Assembly (NCBI GenBank): GCA_028751875.1
Contig: CM054162.1
Span: 12,320,101-12,384,100, forward strand
Origin: Rapana venosa
Lineage: Eukaryota; Mollusca; Gastropoda; Neogastropoda; Muricidae
Direction: 5' to 3'
DNA: 64,000 nucleotides
The notes beneath the pieces are model-generated. The model ran no database searches. It was not told where the DNA came from and worked only from the letters and a program-made list of their open reading frames with translations. Made by a program: the position numbers and the translations under genes. Numbering within the stretch: position 1 is the first letter of the stretch; every line of letters starts with the position of its first letter. Below, in pieces: positions 34,480 to 46,300 of the stretch.

Positions 34480-35340
34480 ACACCACACTCACAGTGAAAC
34501 AGACAGGCAGACAGACAGGCAGACAGACTGACGCACACACACACTAAAAGCAATAATAAGCTTCAAAAGATATTTTCTAGGAAGGAGGGGTTGCTAAAAC
34601 AGTCCAAGACCCAAAACAACCCAAGTTTAATAATTAATGTACATCGCAAACCTGACATTGATAAAGTAATAAACTAATATTTTGTTTGCCACCAAATTTT
34701 TACTAACTTCACAATACTATTAGTAGTATTACTAACACTACAGACACACAATGTGACACATTGTCTTTGGTTACAAACACTGAAACAGCAGTTTAAAAAA
34801 ACCAACAACCCAGAAACAACCAGGTCTTAATCAGTTAGCCTAAATGTCTCATTTAAAATCGTTTTGATAAATAAAACCATTCAACATGGCATGAACCTGC
34901 CATTGTACATTTCTACTTTACTGTGTATGCCATGTGACATTAAACTTCCTCCTTGAATGAAATCTTCCATTGTTAACAAGCATATAATAATTAGTAGTAC
35001 TAAATTAATATCACCTTTTAACATCTTGTGATATCAGATCATCTTCCGACTTCCACTGTTAATTTTATTTTCAATTATTTGAGCCATTCATAAAACTTAA
35101 TGTTTAATACAACAAAAAAAGCAAATAGGTGATGATAATGTCATAAATTGATGCCTGTATATTTATTTTTCCCCTCCCCCTTTTAAAAAAACAACTATGC
35201 TCCTTTACTGGCTTTAGTTTAAGGTGCCACCCATCTAACTCTGAGTGTGAATGTGAGTGATGTGTGTACATAAACAGTATGTGTGTGTGTTACTGTGTTA
35301 GTATGTGTGTCTGTGTGTTTTGAGTATGGACACCCATATG
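34480..35340. other. Stretch with no recognised feature
   Basis: AT-rich DNA with a GACAGGCA repeat at about 34500-34530. Confidence 0.4.
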
Positions 35341-35344
35341 TGCT

Positions 35345-35515
35345 CACTGCACATGCCACATGTTAAAACCCGTTCCACTCTTCGAAAGAGTATGCCATTG
35401 TGTACTGGTAAGAACGGATGACAAAATTTACAAAAATGTATACAGGGACTGGACCACAAAAAAAAGCACACAAGTGCTTGTTCCATTATCCTCAAAATAA
35501 AAGAATAAGTGTGTG
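35345..35515 (+). mobile_element. SINE 3' half with tail T1
   Basis: CACATGTTAAAACCCGTTCC through AGCACACAAGTGCT and ATCCTCAAAATAAAAGAATA. Headless; followed by (GT)n. Confidence 0.75.
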
Positions 35516-35645
35516 TGTGTGTGTGTACATCACAACATGTGCATGTACATGCAACCCCCTTCCCCTCTCTCTCACACACAGTCACACACAGAGTACACAC
35601 ATGCTCAAGCTCCACTCTCTCTCTCTCACACACACACACACACTA
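35516..35645. repeat. (GT)n, then (TC)n/(AC)n
   Basis: Simple repeats on both sides of a short unique piece. Confidence 0.85.
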
Positions 35646-36289
35646 GTACTGTGTAGAACTTACTAGTTAGTAGCAACTGGTACCACTTCTACAGACTTCA
35701 CTTTGCATGAAGCTTGTACGTTGTAGTTGTACAACCATCAACAGAAAAAAACAACCACCAAAAAACCTGGCATAAGGCCCAGACCAAGGTCTTATTAGGC
35801 CCATAACGCGGACTTATAAGCAGACATAAAGACAATAAGTGACACAATTCGTGGACACTTACAGTAGCCTAAAAGTACAGTGAAACTGAAAGTCTGAACG
35901 TACGATTACGAATCATCGTCATGAATCACACAACCCGACAAACGTCACAAAGCTTTATTAAATCTCATTTCATACACTTTACAATTTTGGATAAATTATT
36001 AAGAGCCTGCATTTCATACCGGGGATTCAAAACTGTAAAAGGTGTACAGCTATCTTTGAGAGCGTCTAAGTCTAACCCAGCCATAATACGATGATCGTCT
36101 GCTCAGAGATCGGCTACTGTACCCTAGTGATAGTGATAGTCATTGACATAGACTGGAATCAACCACTGGTTAATGTTGTTTTAAGGCCGATCGCGAGTAC
36201 TTTTACATCAGATTTTAGAATAAAGAAGATAAAACACGACAAAACCACCCCACATTCGAATTTTAACATGATCGATCCGCTCAGAACAA
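35646..36289. other. CpG-bearing unique stretch before the promoter candidate
   Basis: No coding segment identified; unlike most of the window it has little simple repeat. If a minus-strand gene starts at about 36.38 kb, this is the beginning of its first intron. Confidence 0.4.
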
Positions 36290-36440
36290 AAGAAATGAAC
36301 TTACTTCAAATCGGCAGATGCACAGTCTCGAGTTCTACACACATTCACGATTCGAACTCCGCCATAATGAAACGTCACTACGCATGCGCCGCGTCATTGG
36401 GAAGTGCATGCTTGACCAGTGAGCAACAGGTGCGAAGTTA
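36290..36440 (-). promoter_or_regulatory. Likely promoter and first exon of a minus-strand gene
   Basis: CpG-dense compared with the surroundings. Contains the NRF1-like CGCATGCGCC at 36381-36390, an ATTGG (reverse CCAAT) at 36396-36400, a CGTCA half-CRE and CCGCCAT (YY1-like). On the minus strand an ATGGCGGAG at 36365 opens only six codons, and a strong donor GTAAGT begins at 36304. The exon is thus probably mostly 5'UTR, with coding exons elsewhere that I could not find. Confidence 0.45.
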
Positions 36441-36527
36441 GGATAGGTTACAAGGGCCGGGAGAGAATCAAATTCATACTAATTCTGGCTTGGGTATGAT
36501 GCGTGTACCTGTGTTGTTTGTTTTTAA

Positions 36528-36786
36528 AATTTTGTAATTCTTTTATTTCGAGGATAATGGAATAAGCACTCATATGCTTTTTTCATCAAGTCCCCGTGTG
36601 TATGCAGTTTTGTGAATTTTGTCATACGTTCCCACCGGCACACAATGGCCTACTCTTCCGATAAGCGGAACGGGTTTTAACGTGTGCGCAAGTTCTATGT
36701 GCGTTCGCACACGGGACCTCGGTTTATAGTCTCATCCGAAGGACTTTCAGATCACGAATACATCACTCTAACCACCAGGCTATCCC

Positions 36787-36788
<2 letters not shown>
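36528..36788 (-). mobile_element. SINE, head H1 with internal deletion + body + T1
   Basis: The minus-strand head keeps the A box (GATAGCCTGGTGGTTAGAGT) but a deletion joins it directly to GTCCTTCGGATGAG, removing the B box. Complete tail (AAGCATATGAGTGC, ATCCTCGAAATAAAAGAATT). Its head abuts (GT)n 36788-36832. Confidence 0.8.
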
Positions 36789-36832
<44 letters not shown>

Positions 36833-37090
36833 CAGAGAGATAGAGAGGAGAGAGAGAGAGAGAGAGTCAGGCAGACAGACAGACAGAGGCAGAGAGTTAG
36901 TTCTATATCATTATTGCTACATCATTTTAAAAACAATAGCAACTGTCCTTGTAGTCATGTCTGCAAGTAAGCACCCCCCCCCCCCCCAAAAAAAAAAAAA
37001 AAAAATCGTAATACCCTTTTTCTCATTGCAAAAACGAATAATTACACACACATACACACGCTCGCGCGCACACACACACCACCACCACCA
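36788..37090. repeat. (GT)n, (GA)n, poly(C)-poly(A) and (AC)n
   Basis: A cluster of simple repeats, including C15-16 directly followed by A17-18 at about 36973-37006. Confidence 0.85.
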
Positions 37091-37479
37091 CAACAACAAG
37101 AAGACAAAAACTATGACAACACTTTTTAACCTAGCTAAAAAGGAAAACAATAATAACTTTTTTTTTTATAATTTAAACTTAGCGTATTTCTGCCTTAGCC
37201 TAATACAGAATTTATTCCCTGTGCAGAAACCAACAATTATAAGAAGTCTGATGTACATCATACACTGATTCTGCGTTCACACACACACACACATCTGTCA
37301 CTATTGATATTTAAGTATCCCACACAAAGTCCTTCCTGAGAAGGCCATGTATCTAGTGTAGAAGGCACCTTAATCCAAACCTGAACAGAGGTGAAAGGGC
37401 TAACACTATTCCACAGCAAATTGCATGTGCCTCTGATCCCGCCTCCCCCCCCCCCCCAATGCATGATGCCATGCTGTCT

Positions 37480-37750
37480 TAAATTTTTTGTTCTTCATTT
37501 ATCTGTATGACTTGAGCTTATGTTATACTGTCTTGATTTGCATTATCATGTTTTGTTAGTCTGGATTTATGTTAAAAAAATATCTCCATGGATTTTGTCT
37601 TCAACATGTGTGAACATTGTATTTTGATTGCGTTTATATGTCAATTTTCTTGATTTTCTTCTTTTTTTTTAGTGAGGGCAGGATGAAAAAAAAGTTGTAT
37701 AAACTTAATCTTTTACCCTCAATAAAGATCATTTTGACTTGACTTGACAT
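37480..37750 (+). mobile_element. 5'-truncated retroelement 3' end with TTGACT tail
   Basis: T-rich sequence ending CCCTCAATAAAGATCATT and (TTGACT)n, then AC repeats. The AATAAA-plus-short-repeat end is typical of LINE 3'UTRs. The tail matches the tandem units at 953-1242. Confidence 0.5.
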
Positions 37751-37836
37751 ACATACACACACACTATAGCTAAACCAGGATTAGTATGATTATGATTTTT
37801 CAGGTAGGTGTGTGTGTGGATAAGAAAAAGACGGCT

Positions 37837-37837
<1 letters not shown>

Positions 37838-37873
<36 letters not shown>
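37838..37873 (+). repeat. Poly(G) tract of about 35
   Basis: Uninterrupted G run; able to form G-quadruplexes. Length uncertain. Confidence 0.85.
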
Positions 37874-37889
37874 AGGAGGGAAGGGGGCC

Positions 37890-38430
37890 TTTTGTTACAT
37901 AGAAAAAAACACCCCAAATTAGCAAACAAACCCAGAGAGTTAGATAGTGTACATTAATAACTTTGGGATGGCTGACCTGAACAAAACAAGCCTTCCTATG
38001 TGTAAAATCGGTTCACCCGTCATACTCATCAGGTGGCCTAAAAATGACTATGTACAAAGAGTTTGTAACGAATGAAGGTCAAAAAGCGGGAATTTATCTC
38101 AAGCATTCTATGCTTGATGTGATTACTAGGAGCAGCTTCTATAAATGGCATGGTAATATTATGTGCATGTGCACATACATGCCACCCCCCAAAAAAACAA
38201 CAACAACAAACCAACAACAAAAAACCCAACCCAAACCAACAAGAAAACCACAAATCATACAGAACACATACACAAGACGATATCGATCACAGTATAAAAT
38301 GTTTACTTTGAGCTCTTGAAATCAGACATCATATGCATAATGAGGACATGATGTAAGCCCCCCTACTCCCTCTCTTTCGGGGGTAATGTGTGCATGTGTA
38401 TGTGTGTGATTTTGGTTATCATGATCATAC
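37890..38430. other. Stretch with no recognised feature; A/C-rich tract at 38190-38250
   Basis: No gene seen. Confidence 0.4.
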
Positions 38431-38439
38431 TCTCCTAAG

Positions 38440-38530
38440 GGCGGGGACTGGGTGTAAAAAAACAACAAAAACCACACCAGTGCTAATACATTCTCCTCGT
38501 TATAATCATAAGAATTTGATTTGATTCCAT
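38440..38530 (+). mobile_element. Degenerate T1 tail
   Basis: GGGCGGGGACTGGGTGTAAA then CAGTGCTAATACATTCTCCT CG; the AAGCAC arm is lost. Close to the truncated T1-only type by its GGGCGGGGACTGG start. Confidence 0.5.
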
Positions 38531-38593
38531 TACACACACACACACACACAGAGTCCACACACACACACTTACTTTCAGTCAAGACACACACAC

Positions 38594-38777
38594 ACACCAA
38601 ATTGGTATACCAGTTTAGTCGACGATTTTCTCCAAAAGTGGGCAGGCTCAGAATATGGGCGTGTCGGCAGAGTGCGTAGGTTGCAATATCCTCCTTACAT
38701 GGAAATAAGACCTTGGGGGGCTTGGCTTTTGGGTGCATTACAAAGGAGGGGTCTAGGTCTCTCTGCCAAGGCCACAC
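38594..38777 (-). other. Unrecognised protein-like open frame
   Basis: Minus-strand frame reading WPWQRDLDPSFVMHPKAKPP, then KVLFPCKEDIATYALCRHAH and LSLPTFGENRRLNWYT before running into an AC repeat. The composition is far more protein-like than other frames here, with TTGGCAG just upstream as a possible acceptor. It could be an exon, a processed pseudogene or part of a transposable element. Not identified. Confidence 0.35.
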
Positions 38778-38895
38778 AGGTGTTAACTAAGACATAGATA
38801 CGTCGTGCATTACTTTGTTGTTGTTCTTTTGTTTCCCTGCCTGTCCTTTTGTGGATGTGATGATTTATGAGTGGCTGTCAGGCGAGGAAGAAAAA

Positions 38896-38997
38896 CTCAG
38901 TGAGTGTGTGTGTGTGTGTGTGTGTGTTGTGTGTGTTACGTTTACTACCATGGTTGGCTGCTTGTCTGGTTTATTGAGGCTGACCTGAATAACAGGT

Positions 38998-39028
<31 letters not shown>

Positions 39029-39030
39029 TC
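38896..39030. repeat. (GT)n and (GA)n flanking a short unique piece
   Basis: GT run about 38902-38937; GA run 38999-39028. Confidence 0.9.
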
Positions 39031-39245
39031 TTTGAATCTTTATTTTTCTGGGGTAACAGAATAAGCATACTTTTTTTTCATCGGGCCCTTGCCCTGATTA
39101 GGGACTATCAACAAAACAAGGGAAAAACCCCCACTACAACAACACAACATCATTTAAAAATAGAAGTGTATATTTAATAATACATAATCCCTAACTGACC
39201 TGAACATCAATGTCAAGAGATACATAGCTTATAATTTTTTTGAGA
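39030..39245 (-). mobile_element. Retroelement 3' end, pair of 61495-61755
   Basis: TCTTTATTTTTCTGGGGTAA, ATCGGGCCCTTGCCCTGATT and AACATCAATGTCAAGAGATA all match the 61.5-kb copy in order and spacing. In both, (GA)n adjoins the CTTTATTTT end, so on the minus strand the element ends AATAAAGA then (TC)n. Confidence 0.65.
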
Positions 39246-39368
39246 CAAGAGATATGGGTTGATAAACATATAATTCTCAAATGAATTGAACATTTACATG
39301 AAAACTGATACACTGATTATAATTAAGTAAATATGGATAATGAAAAACAGAGGGGAGACAGCAAGAAG

Positions 39369-39431
<63 letters not shown>

Positions 39432-39445
39432 GAGAGAGACAGACA

Positions 39446-39533
<88 letters not shown>

Positions 39534-39538
39534 AGAGA
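39369..39538. repeat. Long (GA)n
   Basis: GA run with GACAGACAGCA interruptions; Arg-Glu and Leu-Ser frames are artefacts. Confidence 0.95.
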
Positions 39539-39539
39539 A

Positions 39540-39893
39540 TTTTCAGGTAACATCAACATCAAAATAAACCAGATATCAAATTCTGACAAAGCACCCTCAC
39601 TAAAACCTCATTTTAAACATATATCAGTAAAGATATCAAGTTAAGTTACAAAATGCCGAAGAGCCTGATATAAAACAGTTTTGACAGCCCAGCAACAACA
39701 GCATCAATACAACAGTTGGAAGTTAGACAAATTAGTTAAAACTCAATATATTTCTAAGTGGCATGGCATATTGATTGAAGAAGGAAAACAATATTGTATG
39801 TATTTTGGATGACTATAAAATAAAGCACTATAAAATTTATAAACCAAACATTTATATAAAATAATACATTTCATATATAAGGAGGATACAGAA

Positions 39894-39965
<72 letters not shown>

Positions 39966-40153
39966 ATCTGCAGGTTGCATGATCATCTAGATAAATGGTA
40001 TGTAACAAAACATCCACACAACCTCTCTCACCTTAAGATACAGCTATTAATAATAAACAAACCAAGATATAACATACATCTGCATATAATATATGTCAAA
40101 CAATTAAGACAAAACAAATTTAATAATTTCCAAACTGTGTAGAATTCATACAT

Positions 40154-40230
<77 letters not shown>

Positions 40231-40398
40231 TTCATGTATTTCTTTATGAAACACAAAATAAAATAAAAAGAATAAGCAGAAACAAAAAACTTATTTTCAT
40301 TATATTGTTCTGGTTTTGTGGTTTTGTTTGCTTGTATTGAGATTCACTAGACGAATTCTGCTACCCAGGAGAGATGATGAGCTGCAAAGCAAAATCTG
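39540..40398. other. AT-rich stretch with two further (GA)n blocks
   Basis: (GA)n at 39895-39963 and 40158-40226 separate AT-rich pieces that may be further retroelement 3' ends; no coding sequence seen. Confidence 0.5.
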
Positions 40399-41060
40399 AG
40401 TTAGCTGTCAGAACCAGGATTGCCAGTGCTTGGAAGAAATGGAAAGAATTGGCAAGTCACTGGAGAGACACTGTCTGATATACAAGGCTGCCATTAGACA
40501 TGTTCTCCTGTATGATTCGGAGACGTGGGTTTTCACAAAAAACGTCAAACGTTTGTTGAAGAGCTGTGAAAACCGAATGCTACGCTACATGACAAAGATC
40601 AAATGGGAAGACAGGATCACAAATGAAGAACTATGGAGAATGTGCAAAGTTGATGATCTGAAGTCTGTAGCTAGTAGCAATAGACTGTGCTGGTTTGGGC
40701 ACGTTCAACGGAAAGCAGACCACCACATCATAAAAAGAGCAATGAACTTCGTAGTGGATGGAAAGAGACCGAAGGGAAGACCTAGCAAGACCTGGGCTGC
40801 CTGTATTGCAGATGATCTTAGAGAAAGGGGCATAAATAAGGAGGAATCTCAGAATAGAGAGATGGAGAAGGCTCATCAATGTCAAACCTCCCCTGGGAGA
40901 AACATGACAAAAAAGGAAGAAGACGAAGTACTGAGATTCACTGAACATGTACTGTTCATTCATCTATTCATGTATTTCTTCATTATTCATTGTATTTCTT
41001 TTTTATGTTTTTTGCACCAGCCCCTTCAAGGTGGTGGCCTAACTCCACCTTCATGATGGG
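40399..41060 (+). mobile_element. 5'-truncated LINE: C-terminal part of reverse transcriptase ORF
   Basis: Starts ELAVRTRIASAWKKWKE in one frame, then after a frameshift with small deletion near 40470 continues in a 208-codon frame: IRHVLLYDSETWVF, CENRMLRYMTKIKWEDRITN, CWFGHVQRKADHHIIKRAM, KRPKGRPSKTW. This order (AVRTRI..AWxKW, LxYxxETW, RMLRYM..W.D.I, WFGHVxR, GRPxxxW) is the region after the RT catalytic core of animal non-LTR elements. The RT core and endonuclease are missing. The frame runs on into the 3'UTR-like end after about 40950. Confidence 0.8.
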
Positions 41061-41204
41061 GCCAGTGAAAAAAATTACAATAACACTCAATGATAGAACA
41101 ACAAAAAAACCACCAAAAAATCAATGCATCAATTACAGTTAACAACATACTGAAAATCAATTATCTATGATGTTGCAGTATCTCTAAGCTTACAATGCTT
41201 TATG

Positions 41205-41206
<2 letters not shown>

Positions 41207-41244
<38 letters not shown>

Positions 41245-41283
41245 GAGAGAGGAGAGAGAGAGGAGAGAGAGAGAGAGAGAGAG
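41207..41283. repeat. (GA)n
   Basis: GA run with GGA interruptions, just after the LINE 3' end. Confidence 0.95.
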
Positions 41284-41526
41284 TTGGATGTTCCCTGCTC
41301 ACACCCAGAAAATAATTACGAACTGAAACAAGGTTTTTTTTTTGCTTGTTTTGTTTGTTGTACCCCCCTCCCTCCCCTTCCCCCATTAAAAGTCACTGTG
41401 GAAGTGTGGGAAGCTCGCCATATTCTTTTTTTTTTTTGACTCGCCATATTCTGCTTTATCTAACTGTTTATTTTCTTTTGTGTGTCCTTTCTGTGTACTG
41501 TAGTGTCAGCAGGTCAACTTGCAATA

Positions 41527-42035
41527 ATGGTGGATTGATGGTCTAGAGGTACCAAGCCTGCCTGCATAGAAAGTGAATAGTCTTAGGTTCGATCCTCCTT
41601 TTGAGCCCTAACTTTCCCCCATCCGTAAGACTGACCTTGATTAGGGTCTGGGTGCTAAGTTTTTTTGTGTGTGGATGAGAAGGTAAACCCACGTCCAATG
41701 TATGATACACATTTAGTGCACTAAGAACCCATAATTTTGTATGTAGATGTTGGATGTGCTGGCATGTCATGCGCTTAACAGCAGCACAACGCATTTTTGC
41801 TCATATGACAATACTTGCTGTATGAACATTCGACAAAGAAGAACCCATGACAAAAGAGTTGTCCCTGGCAAAATTCCTGACAAAAATGCAACTATCACAA
41901 GGAAGCAAAATGCATTCATGAAAAGGAAATAAAAAAAGGAGGGGGGTGGCGCTGCTCTTGTGGTGATGGACTCTCCCTGGGGAGAGCAGCTTGAATTTCA
42001 AGCCTTGAAATCTGCCATGACTGGAGGTGGTATAC
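41527..42035 (+). mobile_element. tRNA-derived SINE with long body (approximately 500 bp)
   Basis: Head: A-box-like TTGATGGTCTAGAGGTACC and a good B box TTAGGTTCGATCCTCC near 41585. Body: GCGCTTAACAGCAGCACAAC, TTTTTGCTCATATGACA (also at 21978-22085), then AAAAGAGTTGTCCCTGG. The 3' part has GGTGGCGCTGCTCTTG and the short palindrome CTCTCCCTGGGGAGAG before TTGAATTTCAAGCC. A separate family from H1/H2/H3 SINEs. Confidence 0.75.
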
Positions 42036-43200
42036 AATATGATAACAGTTCCATGAAAATAGATACCACACATAGCATTGTTTAACATGTAGATGTTTTT
42101 GACATAATGACATGTACATCATTCATAGTATAAAAATGACAAATTTGATGCAAATGATCAACATTGAAACTTCTGCCTACTAAACAAATATTTTTCCTCT
42201 TTCATCATCTTTTCACCTCAAAACTTTGACAAGGTTGTTTGCTGGCTGTAAATTGTAAAGTGTAGGGGGAAAAAAAAGAGCTTATAGGTTCTTGGGATTG
42301 TGTGACTGTCCAAGATGGTACACACTACATATATCACCGAATCCGTGCCCTTGTGCAAGATTTTGATAAATCTGATGACATTTTAAAGCGATTTTGTATC
42401 ATTTTGCCTAAGTTTGAATCCATACTTTGGGGAACTTATTACATTGTATAAGGAGTGCTCGAATGTTCTCAAGAGGACATACCTTGTGCATTTATGTTTA
42501 TTTCTGACAGGCGTTTGAATACATCTGAATGGATAAGAGTTGTTCATATTATATATTTGTTGGACTGATTGGGTACTTTTAAATGCAAGGATGGGGGAAG
42601 ACAGACAAAGAGGGTGGGAGAGAGAGAAGAACAGATAAAAGGTGTATATGCATTTGAGATCTTGTAACATCCTACATTTGCAAACACAGTCATTCATGAA
42701 CAAACTATGAACAAAGACCTTGGTCATTTTTTAAATTTTTGTTTTTTCTCTTCATCAAGCTTTGGCAATGTGTTTTTCAAATATTTCTAAAATCGGTTTT
42801 TATTTCAGCTGCGAGCCGGCTACCCAACCCTAACTCCAGCCTCTCTTTTTTAGGGCTGAAGGGGGAGGTAGGCTTTTCCCAATGCTCTGACCAGCAGTGA
42901 CACAATGACCGACCAACTGACTTGTTTGCTTTTGTATGTTCACACCATTTTGAAATATCTTGGGCCACAGTGACATGTTCATTCCAATATGCTTTTAAAT
43001 CACAAAAAAGGCAAAAAGCTTTATTCCAGCCATGTTATCTTTACAGCCAGAAAATACAAACTCCCTAAAAAAAAAAAAGTACAAAATATCAGTTTGCAAG
43101 TTTTAAAGGAGTTGTGCTAAGCTTTCATTTATTTCATTTCAGGTCGTCTTTCATTTTTTCATGTTCATATTCAAACCACTTTAAAATTCGTCTCATACAG
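42036..43200. other. Unique-looking AT-rich stretch
   Basis: A plus-strand frame at about 42280-42450 reads DGTHYIYHRIRALVQDFDKS among others, then stops. It is protein-like in part but lacks clear splice sites. No known repeat. Confidence 0.3.
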
Positions 43201-43260
43201 AGACCCGATATTACCAACTTCCTGTTCATGGAAAGATTTGGCCAGAATAAGCTGAAATGG
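43201..43260 (+). CDS. Possible internal coding exon, exactly 20 codons
   Basis: TCTCATACAG ends at 43200 (acceptor) and GTAGGTATG follows 43260 (donor). Between them 60 nt encode RPDITNFLFMERFGQNKLKW with no stop, phase 0 at both ends. The pyrimidine tract is modest. No partner exon was found, so this is a candidate only. Confidence 0.25.
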
Positions 43261-45150
43261 GTAGGTATGTTTGAAATGTAATCTCTCATACTATACAACA
43301 TATCTGCATGTAATTCGAGAACAATCTTGGCAAATGATCGTTACATATGTTGCTTCACTCTTCTTACATGTTTGTATTATGTGTCAGTTTTGTCCGCAAT
43401 TATGACAATCTCTAGTAAACAACATGTGAAAGACTTGTCTGAATCCATGCAGAAACAATTTTGCTGCTGGCAGCCATTACACACACACTCTCTAAAGGTG
43501 TTTAGTGGGCATGTGCAGAGAGGAAAGGTTTCATTGGCCATACTCATAAAAGTAGGGCATGATGATGATACTGCACTTTCGTGTGGTTCACAGTACAGTG
43601 CTACTGTGCTTTGGTGTGCTTTATGAGACTAAGAGTAAGTCATCGTTTACAGCGACCACAAAATGCTTTCAAGTATTTTCCTCAGGAAAAGTCAGTTGGG
43701 TAGTCAAGTGCCATTGGTGTGTGCTCACCACTTTATAAAACAATGTATAAATATATATGTACAGAAAAATATGTATACAAACACTACTGGTTACAGGAAA
43801 CCTTTGTTGATCCTCTAAAGAAACATGAAACATTTTCTCCACTCTTCAGATAAGCGACAGGATTTGATCACATACGACAGTTATCAAACTGGGTTATAAA
43901 AATATTCCTAGTTGGGATTCTGGGTTTGGGGGGTGGGGGTGGGGGTGGGGGTGGGGGGAAGGGGGGCAGCAGACAAAAAGGAGTGCATTAACTGCATAAC
44001 TTTAACCAAGTCTACCATGAAAACCCACTGTCTAAAAATTTCATATCAAGAAGATGCATTGAAGACATGCTTTTTAAGCCATGTCCTTCAGGTTGTCATG
44101 GTCAAGAATTGATACAGGTTACATGCATTATCCCTCGCTTGAAGGTGAAACATGTGGGCATTCCTTGAAATGGTTACATGTCAGTAAACCAATGACAAAT
44201 TGCCCAGATAAAGCAGAGACATTTTAAGCCTCCAAACTAAATTTTGAAACCAATGCCAAAAAAAAATCCATTACTGAACATGTAAAAAAAGGTCAATGTT
44301 ATATTTTACAGAAAATCATAAGGGTATCAGCAATAAATTGCTTCACTCTGTACTCAGTACTTCAAATTGAGTACATCACAAAAACAAGAATAAAAGCAAC
44401 ATTGCCTTTTGGTAATTAAGTCCAAGAAAACTATACCAAATGCTTCAATACAAGTAAGCCACAAGAAAAGTGTCCATTTTTCTTCTACTTGAAAATTGAT
44501 TTAAAGCACACACAAAAAAAACCAACAAACAAATCCTCTCAAAACAAAACAATAGAGCTAAGTGGTTTGTACAACTGTTTGTACAAACCACTTAAAAAAA
44601 GAAAATCACACACATTTGATCACATTTTCTAGTTTTCCACAACTCAGGTTTTAAGAGAGCTCAAAAGCAAAACTGAACAAACCACAACCTTGTACAACAC
44701 CGTTTTCCCAATGATTAAGTCACATTTGCAGCACTGGAATTTCAGAATACACACACTGGAAGTGAAGTTCAGTACTTGCAGGAAAGCAGCACAAATGGAC
44801 ATAACAGATCAGAGTGTAAAGGCTGGACAAATGCAAGAAAGCAGGCAATAGATCATGCAGCTATCAGCACTGATTGAAGTTAATCTTTCACTGTAGTCTT
44901 GCCATTACAACCCGATTGTTTTTTTTTTTTTTTTTTTTTTTTTTTTTGGGGGGGGGGTGGGGGGGAGGGAGCGGGGTGCCCATCTAACCCCTTTCCCCTA
45001 CCTATTTATTTGTTGTTGAAAATTTGTATTTTTTTCTGCAATTCAGGTTCCTTTTTTTTCTTTCTAAAATACATTGTGGGGCATCCACCCTCTTTTCTTT
45101 TTGTTCATTTTTAAAAAAACATTTTTCAGATTAAAAACCCCCAACAAAAC
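43261..45150. other. Long unique-looking stretch
   Basis: Contains a (GGGGGT)n tract at 43928-43972, a near-perfect hairpin TGGTTTGTACAACTG/TTTGTACAAACCA at about 44562-44592, and a poly(T)-poly(G) tract at 44919-44985. No gene recognised. Confidence 0.4.
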
Positions 45151-45207
45151 GGGCTTTGACAGAGTGCATTTGTGCTGACAATGGAAATGAAAGACTGCAG
45201 GGAGAGA

Positions 45208-45482
45208 TGCAGATGGAGCAGTCTGTCAAAGAGCCGGGAGTGCTATCTACAGATGGAGCAGTCTGTCAAAGAGCTGGCAGTGCTATCTACAGATGGAGCA
45301 GTCTGTCAAAGAGCCGGGAGTGCTATCTACAGATGGAGCAGTCTGTCAATGAGCTGGCAGTGCTATCTACAGATGGAGCAGTCTGTCAAAGAGCCGGGAG
45401 TGCTATCTACAGATGGAGCAGTCTGTCAATGAGCTGAGTGCTATCTACAGATGGAGCAGTCTGTCAAAGAGCCGGGAGTGCT
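45208..45482. repeat. 40-bp minisatellite, about seven copies
   Basis: Unit CAGATGGAGCAGTCTGTCAA AGAGCCGGGAGTGCTATCTA, alternating with AGAGCTGGCAGTGC and AATGAGCTG variants. The two overlapping frames (SVKEPGVLSTDGA and SSLSKSRECYLQM) are repeat translations. Confidence 0.95.
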
Positions 45483-46051
45483 GTCTATGACCTGGGTGAT
45501 GGCCATGTCCCTGACTTACGGCAAAGCAAAAGGAGAAGGAAATAAGGTAACAGGACACACCAATTTTATGATAAAAGATGCCTGCAATCTTATACACAGA
45601 ATGAAAGGCAAACAATTTTTCTTATTCCAGATTTTGTTAAATAAAAGGAAAAAAAATGCATTTTCTAATGTTTAAAAAAAAAAAGTACACAATTTCAAAA
45701 AACAGTTTCCGCAATTTTTTCTGTGACATTCCAATACTTCCTCCACATCCATCCTTTAAAAAATAACAGCAAATTTTTTTAAAGTCAAAACCGATTACAG
45801 CTGCAAAGTCAGCCATTCAACATTTCTTTAAACCATACACACAGAGAGAACTCATTCGTATTTCACTTTCGTGCTATTTTGCACTTCACATCTCTCCCCC
45901 TACCAAGAAAAGCTACTCGCACACACACAGGGGTAACTGTTGCACTAGCTGCACAATACAGCCTACAGTGGTGATGAGAAGAAACACCTGTGGTATAACA
46001 TTCCCTAGATTTGCCTGCAGCTTAAGTCCATCTTTCCTACACACATGCCCT

Positions 46052-46300
46052 GAGAACGGATGATAAAAATTTACAAAATCACATGCCATCGGAGACTAGA
46101 TGTAAAAAGGCACACCAGTGCTTATCTATTGTTGCAACAAAAGAATTAAAAAAATAAAACACACACATGGAAGAACAGGCCATTTGTCGGTGGGAACGGA
46201 TGACAAAATTAAGAAAACCGCATACACATGGGGACTGGATGTAAAAAAGCACACGAGTGCTTATTCCATTATCCTCAAAAGAAAATGAAAAAATAACCAA
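46052..46300 (+). mobile_element. Two successive SINE 3' halves (T1)
   Basis: First: AGAACGGATGATAAAAATTT to GCACACCAGTGC with a lost ATCCTCG (46052-46165). Second: GGTGGGAACGGATGACAAAA to AAGCACACGAGTGCTT and TTATCCTCAAAAGAAAATG (46165-46300). Confidence 0.7.

Noticed and set aside
40430..41056. LINE fragment as a host gene
   Set aside because: The motif order is that of a reverse-transcriptase C-terminus, it is 5'-truncated with a frameshift, and lies among (GA)n tracts.
45208..45482. CRISPR-like regular repeats
   Set aside because: Units are contiguous head-to-tail with no unique spacers, and the sequence is eukaryotic. The same holds for 50062-50640, 53693-54172 and 55507-55985.
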